A DNA stretch of 16,391 bases from JBDKTH01 sp964558295 (lineage in GTDB: Bacteria > Planctomycetota > Planctomycetia > Pirellulales > Thermoguttaceae): assembly GCA_964558295.1 (NCBI GenBank), contig CAZLDQ010000133.1:1-16391 (forward strand), written 5' to 3'. Within the stretch, counting starts at the first letter, position 1. Each line of letters starts with the position of its first letter. Positions 13,127 through 16,391 of the stretch are shown here, one piece after another. Under the pieces are notes generated by a model. It was given only the letters and a program-made list of their open reading frames with translations, searched no databases and was not told the DNA's origin. A program made the position numbers and the translations under genes.

Positions 13127-15295
13127 TCAGTAGCGCCAGGTGATCATCCCATAGACCTCGGCGGGCACTTCGGTGGCGACCGTGCCCAGGTATTGGTCAG
13201 AACATAACTCAAGGTGCGACTTGTCGAGGAGATTACGTCCAACAACCTCGAAGGTCAAGTGTTGACGCGGCGTCCAGGCGAGGCGGACATCCATGACGAG
13301 GTAGCTGGGGACGCCGGGACGGAGGGTTGTTCCCGCCGCGTTGGTGATCGTTTCAATCGAATCGACATACCGCCAGACCAGATCGAACTGCACATTATGC
13401 CCGAGGTCCCATCCCGATTGCAAGGAGAACTGGTTGCGAGTGTCGGCGTTTTCCGTACCGAGACTGCCGGCAATCGCCAGGAACGTATAGGCATTGGTCA
13501 CTCGCCAGCGCGGCGTGAGCTGGTATGTGTTGGCCACTTCGAAGCCGTAGGTCTGGGCCCGCCTTCCATTAGCCAACGTCATGGGAATTACGAGTGGATA
13601 GCCGGGGATAATGGCACCGTTGTAGGAGTAAGTTCGCAAGTCCTCATACTGGTTGAAGAACACGGCCAGGTCCCAGAAGAACTCCTCAGCCGGTTGAGCT
13701 CGTACCCCTGCTTCATAGGCGATGACGGTTTCCGAGATCATGCCTGGAGCGCCTTGCACCAACGGAAAGGCGGGCAGGGTGGTGGGCGGCGGGAACGGAT
13801 TGGGCATTTGCTGCACCGGGAGATAGATGTTGGCATCGACTTCGCCGCGGGTCGGCGTGCGTACAGCTCGCGAAATCGAGGTCCACAAGGAGTACTTTGG
13901 ATCGGGTGTCCAGAGTAGCCGGCCGGTGGGTTGGAACTCGAAGCCTGTGTAGTCATTCCACTCGAACTTCGAACCGGCAATGAAGAACAGACGATCCTCC
14001 GCTAACGTGATTTCATCTTGGACAAAGCAACTGATCAGATCGTCGGCCCGGCGGCTGATCGGGAAGGAGATCAGCGGAGCGGTGCCCACCAGGAGATTGG
14101 AGTTGGTGAGGTGATCGCGGGTGTTGCGATAGCCGGTTCCCCAGATCAGCGAGTGGCGTTCGTTGAGTGGGAACCGGTGTTGGAAATCGAAGTCAAAAGT
14201 CCCCCGGTCTTCCGCAAACCCATTATGGACCCATTCGCGGTTGGTGTGATCATAATAGAGTTGGGCAGACCAATCGCTTTGATCGTCGAGTGTGCGTTGC
14301 CAGCGAAAGAGAATATTCTGTCCGTCGACTGCATGGTCTTCGGCAGAGGATTGCGAGAAGCTGGGGGGCGACGCACTGGGTAACGTGTCGTATCCGCCGG
14401 ACTTGCCTGCGTAAGCCTCCCCCTGGAGCGTCACAAGATCGGCCTCTTGGCTCCCCCAATCGGCGCGAAATCCGCCCCGGCCTTGGTGCCAATCGTCGCA
14501 GGCGATTCCTTGCGTTGCATCCATCGGGGCACGATCAAACCATTTGCCATAGACGCGGTAATAGCCGTCGGCTGCTAGTTGACCGCCATAGCGGGCTGTG
14601 GTGAAGCCGCGTTCGTGGCTTCCTCCGCCACTCTGGACGAAGGTTCCTTGAGTGTCGGCCGCCTTCTTGGTGATGATATTGATAATTCCGTTGACTGCGT
14701 TGGCTCCCCAGACGGTGGCCCCTGGTCCGCGGATCACCTCGATGCGCTCGACATCCTCGAGAACGACGTCTTGCACGTCCCACCACACGCCGCCGAACAA
14801 GGGGGAATAGACGCTCCGCCCGTCGATTTGCACCAGGAGTTTGGCGGCAAACCGGCCATTAAAACCACGAATGCTCACTCCCCATTTGTTCCCGTCAAGC
14901 TGCGCGACATTTACGCCCGGGACCAGACGCAAGGCATCGGGGATTGTGCGTGCCCCGCTCCGCCGGATCATTTCGTTGGTGAGCACATAGACGGCGGCTG
15001 GCGAACGGCCCACCGTGCTTTCCTGACGCGCGACGGTTGAGACTTCTGCTTGCAGCGACGGCGCGGCCACACTGACCTTGGCCAGAGTACTAACGTCCTT
15101 GTCGGCCGCGTCCAGCAACTGATTTAAATCGTTTGCCGAGGGGAGGGGGGGCGACTCGCCGCTTGCGGCTTGCGTGGCGGGCGGTGCCAGTGCTTCTTCA
15201 TCGCCGAAGATATCCCTTTCAGGATAGCCCGCGATGACAATGCCCAACAGTATGAGTCGAATGACACTCCGTCGTATTCTCGCCATCTTCGCCAT
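13127..15295 (-). CDS. TonB-dependent outer-membrane receptor
   Basis: 722 residues from ATG 15295. A second ATG three codons in (15286) is possible, and neither has a strong ribosome-binding site. A signal sequence (ARIRRSVIRLILLGIVIAGY) leads into an acidic and Pro-rich linker with DLNQLL, then the plug at about 96-211. The plug contains VYVLTNEMIRRSGARTIPDA, VSIRGFNGRFAAKLLVQIDG, SVYSPLFGGVWWDVQDV and ERIEVIRGPGATVWGANAVN. The rest is a 22-strand-type barrel ending in ITWRY, a C-terminal aromatic typical of outer-membrane barrels. Its cargo is unknown; the plug resembles COG4771-type receptors rather than SusC proteins. It heads the operon with YfiR and the hybrid kinase (106 bp to the YfiR start). 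Either it imports something the kinase monitors, or it is itself the outer-membrane sensor. Confidence 0.9.
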   Translation of the reverse strand: MAKMARIRRSVIRLILLGIVIAGYPERDIFGDEEALAPPATQAASGESPPLPSANDLNQLLDAADKDVSTLAKVSVAAPSLQAEVSTVARQESTVGRSPAAVYVLTNEMIRRSGARTIPDALRLVPGVNVAQLDGNKWGVSIRGFNGRFAAKLLVQIDGRSVYSPLFGGVWWDVQDVVLEDVERIEVIRGPGATVWGANAVNGIINIITKKAADTQGTFVQSGGGSHERGFTTARYGGQLAADGYYRVYGKWFDRAPMDATQGIACDDWHQGRGGFRADWGSQEADLVTLQGEAYAGKSGGYDTLPSASPPSFSQSSAEDHAVDGQNILFRWQRTLDDQSDWSAQLYYDHTNREWVHNGFAEDRGTFDFDFQHRFPLNERHSLIWGTGYRNTRDHLTNSNLLVGTAPLISFPISRRADDLISCFVQDEITLAEDRLFFIAGSKFEWNDYTGFEFQPTGRLLWTPDPKYSLWTSISRAVRTPTRGEVDANIYLPVQQMPNPFPPPTTLPAFPLVQGAPGMISETVIAYEAGVRAQPAEEFFWDLAVFFNQYEDLRTYSYNGAIIPGYPLVIPMTLANGRRAQTYGFEVANTYQLTPRWRVTNAYTFLAIAGSLGTENADTRNQFSLQSGWDLGHNVQFDLVWRYVDSIETITNAAGTTLRPGVPSYLVMDVRLAWTPRQHLTFEVVGRNLLDKSHLELCSDQYLGTVATEVPAEVYGMITWRY

Positions 15296-15497
15296 CTTTG
15301 CGCAGTCTTTCTGAAAAGGGTTGACGCCCCTGCGCGATGAGCTGGCAATGGAAAACCGGAAAGTCAGATCGAGGTGCCACGGTCATAGATCTTTTTCATT
15401 CCCCGTCAGACCACCGGGCCAGCCCCCCTGCGAGTCGACGGAGCGGGAAACGAAGGGGGTTGCCCAACCCGTTTGATTTCCCCCTTGGGTGTTATCG
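15296..15497 (-). promoter_or_regulatory. Leader region of the TonB receptor operon
   Basis: These 200 bp precede the operon on the minus strand. A hairpin built on GGGTT/AACCC with a GCCC loop lies at 15457-15470, with AAAC/GTTT outside it (15448-15474). Further down is an 11-codon ORF, MKKIYDRGTSI (ATG 15399 to TGA 15366-15364), preceded by a GGGG-type site. A TTGACG near 15497-15502 could be a -35 box, but the matching -10 is poor. No cobalamin-riboswitch consensus is visible. Confidence 0.35.
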
Positions 15498-16039
15498 TCA
15501 AAAAACGTAAAAACCATCATAGATCCCTCGGAAGTACCACGAGGTTGCTTTCAGTGCTGGCGATGTGGAGCGTTGGCCCTCTATGGTGTGCCAGTGCCCC
15601 TGGCCAAGGTGGCCCTGGAGACCGGAATGGTTTTCGGTGATCGACTTGGCCCAAGTTTTCCAGGCGTCGCCTCCTTTTGCCCACCAGACTCGCACCGGTG
15701 TTCGTATAGCTGACGAGTCCTTCGCCGTCGTAGGAGTCGAAACCGGCGATGAAACGTGTTCGGGACATCCTTCATCTGCCTGTCGCCCAGGTGCAGTGAT
15801 TCCTCTCCGTGGCCGTAGGGCCTCGGTGGGCAACTGATGCTCGACCAGCCAAGCCAACCCTTTATCCATGTCGTCACGAATGCGAAGTCTGCCGGTTTGG
15901 GAGGTGCGCAGAGTCCGAGGTCGTCGTGAAAGTAAGGGGGCACGACGTACTCATAACGGGGCGATAGCAAGTAGTAGTAGCGGGCTATTTTAATGCACTC
16001 ACCCCCGGGAAGCCTTTGATTACGGGCATTCTGTCTTCT
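15498..16039 (-). pseudogene. Decayed coding region, possibly a prenyltransferase/squalene-cyclase-repeat protein
   Basis: Protein-like sequence appears on the minus strand but shifts frame. From 16039 the frame reads PGGECIKIARYYYLLSPRYE and on to VVPPYFHDDLGL. The adjacent frame takes over at about 15869 with MDKGLAWLVEHQLP and later GGDAWKTWAK, QGHWHTIEGQRSTSPALKAT and WYFRGIYDGFYVF, ending at TGA 15498. The pieces GLAWLVEHQLP and the final W...GHW...AL...Y pattern recall the last repeats of squalene-cyclase/prenyltransferase-like proteins of planctomycetes. No start with a ribosome-binding site joins them. I regard it as a broken gene or fragment. The family assignment is weak. Confidence 0.35.
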
Positions 16040-16197
16040 TCAATTGGCGCAGCAGGCATGGGAATCTCTTGACTGAAGTGCTATACTCCTTGCTGTTGCC
16101 GGTTCCCTGGGGGTTGGGGCATCCGGTCTGGCCAGTTTTGTTTGTATCGCCGCTCGTGTAGGAAGCGGACTAGCCCACCTCATCAAGGAGACGAGTT

Positions 16198-16391
16198 TTG
16201 GGGAAGAAGTTGTATGTCGGGAACTTGAGCTACTCGGTTAGCAGTTCCGATCTGAACCGGTTGTTTTCGACCTATGGCACCGTTGAGAGTGCCCAGGTGA
16301 TCGAAGATCGTGAGAGCGGCCGTAGCAAGGGCTTTGGTTTCGTCGAGATGAGCACCGACGAAGAAGCTCAGGCGGCCATCCAAGGGCTTCA
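16198..16391 (+). CDS. RRM-type RNA-binding protein, N-terminal part
   Basis: Starts at TTG 16198 with AAGGAG at 16185-16190, 7 bases upstream, and runs off the right edge after 64 codons. The RRM fold is clear: RNP2 is KLYVGNLSYSV (residues 4-14), followed by SSDLNRLFSTYGTVESAQVI and RNP1 RSKGFGFVEM (about 43-52) with both exposed aromatics, then STDEEAQAAIQGL. Short single-RRM proteins of this kind are found in cyanobacteria and planctomycetes, where they bind single-stranded RNA and are often cold-induced. The TTG start is unusual but fixed by the ribosome-binding site and by the conserved KKLYVGNL that follows at once. A TATACT hexamer at 16082-16087 could be a -10 box with a 110-base leader. 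No -35 at proper spacing is seen. Confidence 0.9.
   Translation, partial: MGKKLYVGNLSYSVSSSDLNRLFSTYGTVESAQVIEDRESGRSKGFGFVEMSTDEEAQAAIQGL

Noticed and set aside
15296..15480. Cobalamin riboswitch upstream of the TonB receptor
   Set aside because: The conserved B12-box and core motifs are not present on the minus strand.
16069..16087. TTGACT and TATACT as a -35/-10 promoter pair for the RRM gene
   Set aside because: They are only 7 bases apart, far too close for a sigma-70 promoter. At most the TATACT alone is a candidate.

Overview
The window looks like a chromosomal segment of a Planctomycetota bacterium, probably Pirellulales-like. The evidence is indirect: a secreted five-bladed-propeller glycosidase-like protein and a GH42-like exported enzyme of planctomycete style, a bacterial RRM RNA-binding protein, a MASE3 sensor kinase, high GC content, and frequent GTG/TTG starts. 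No marker gene fixes the taxonomy.

Layout. (1) Positions 1-2838 are one end of an integrated mobile element. A compact leftward operon encodes a small HTH/excisionase-like protein, a winged-helix plus HTH_17 protein, a phage replisome-organiser-like protein, a C-terminal replication-like fragment and two small unknown proteins. The element abuts a lone 3' half of a tRNA-Leu(TAA) gene (2839-2894) that begins at the anticodon stem-loop, which is the expected displaced attachment site of a tRNA-targeting integrase. The integrase and the intact tRNA would lie to the left of the window. (2) 3191-5113 is an orphan MASE3-PAS-HisKA_3 sensor kinase. (3) 5524-7077 and 7228-10254 are convergent exported carbohydrate-active genes. 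The second is interrupted by one in-frame TGA. (4) 10490-15295 is a leftward operon: TonB-dependent outer-membrane receptor, periplasmic YfiR-family protein, and inner-membrane CHASE8-like/HAMP hybrid histidine kinase with a receiver. (5) 15498-16039 is probably decayed coding sequence. (6) At the right edge, an RRM RNA-binding protein starts on the + strand with TTG and runs out of the window.

The most notable points are these. A perfect (GACGA)5 tandem repeat sits exactly where a replication gene is broken into two frames; losing one unit rejoins them, so this could be a contingency (phase-variable) switch. The TonB-YfiR-CHASE8 operon resembles a YfiBNR circuit in which the OmpA-like lipoprotein is replaced by a TonB receptor and the diguanylate cyclase output by a hybrid kinase. 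A tRNA half-gene marks the element boundary. A nonsense codon splits an otherwise intact exported glycosidase, and that gene is flanked by two copies of a palindrome-containing repeat.
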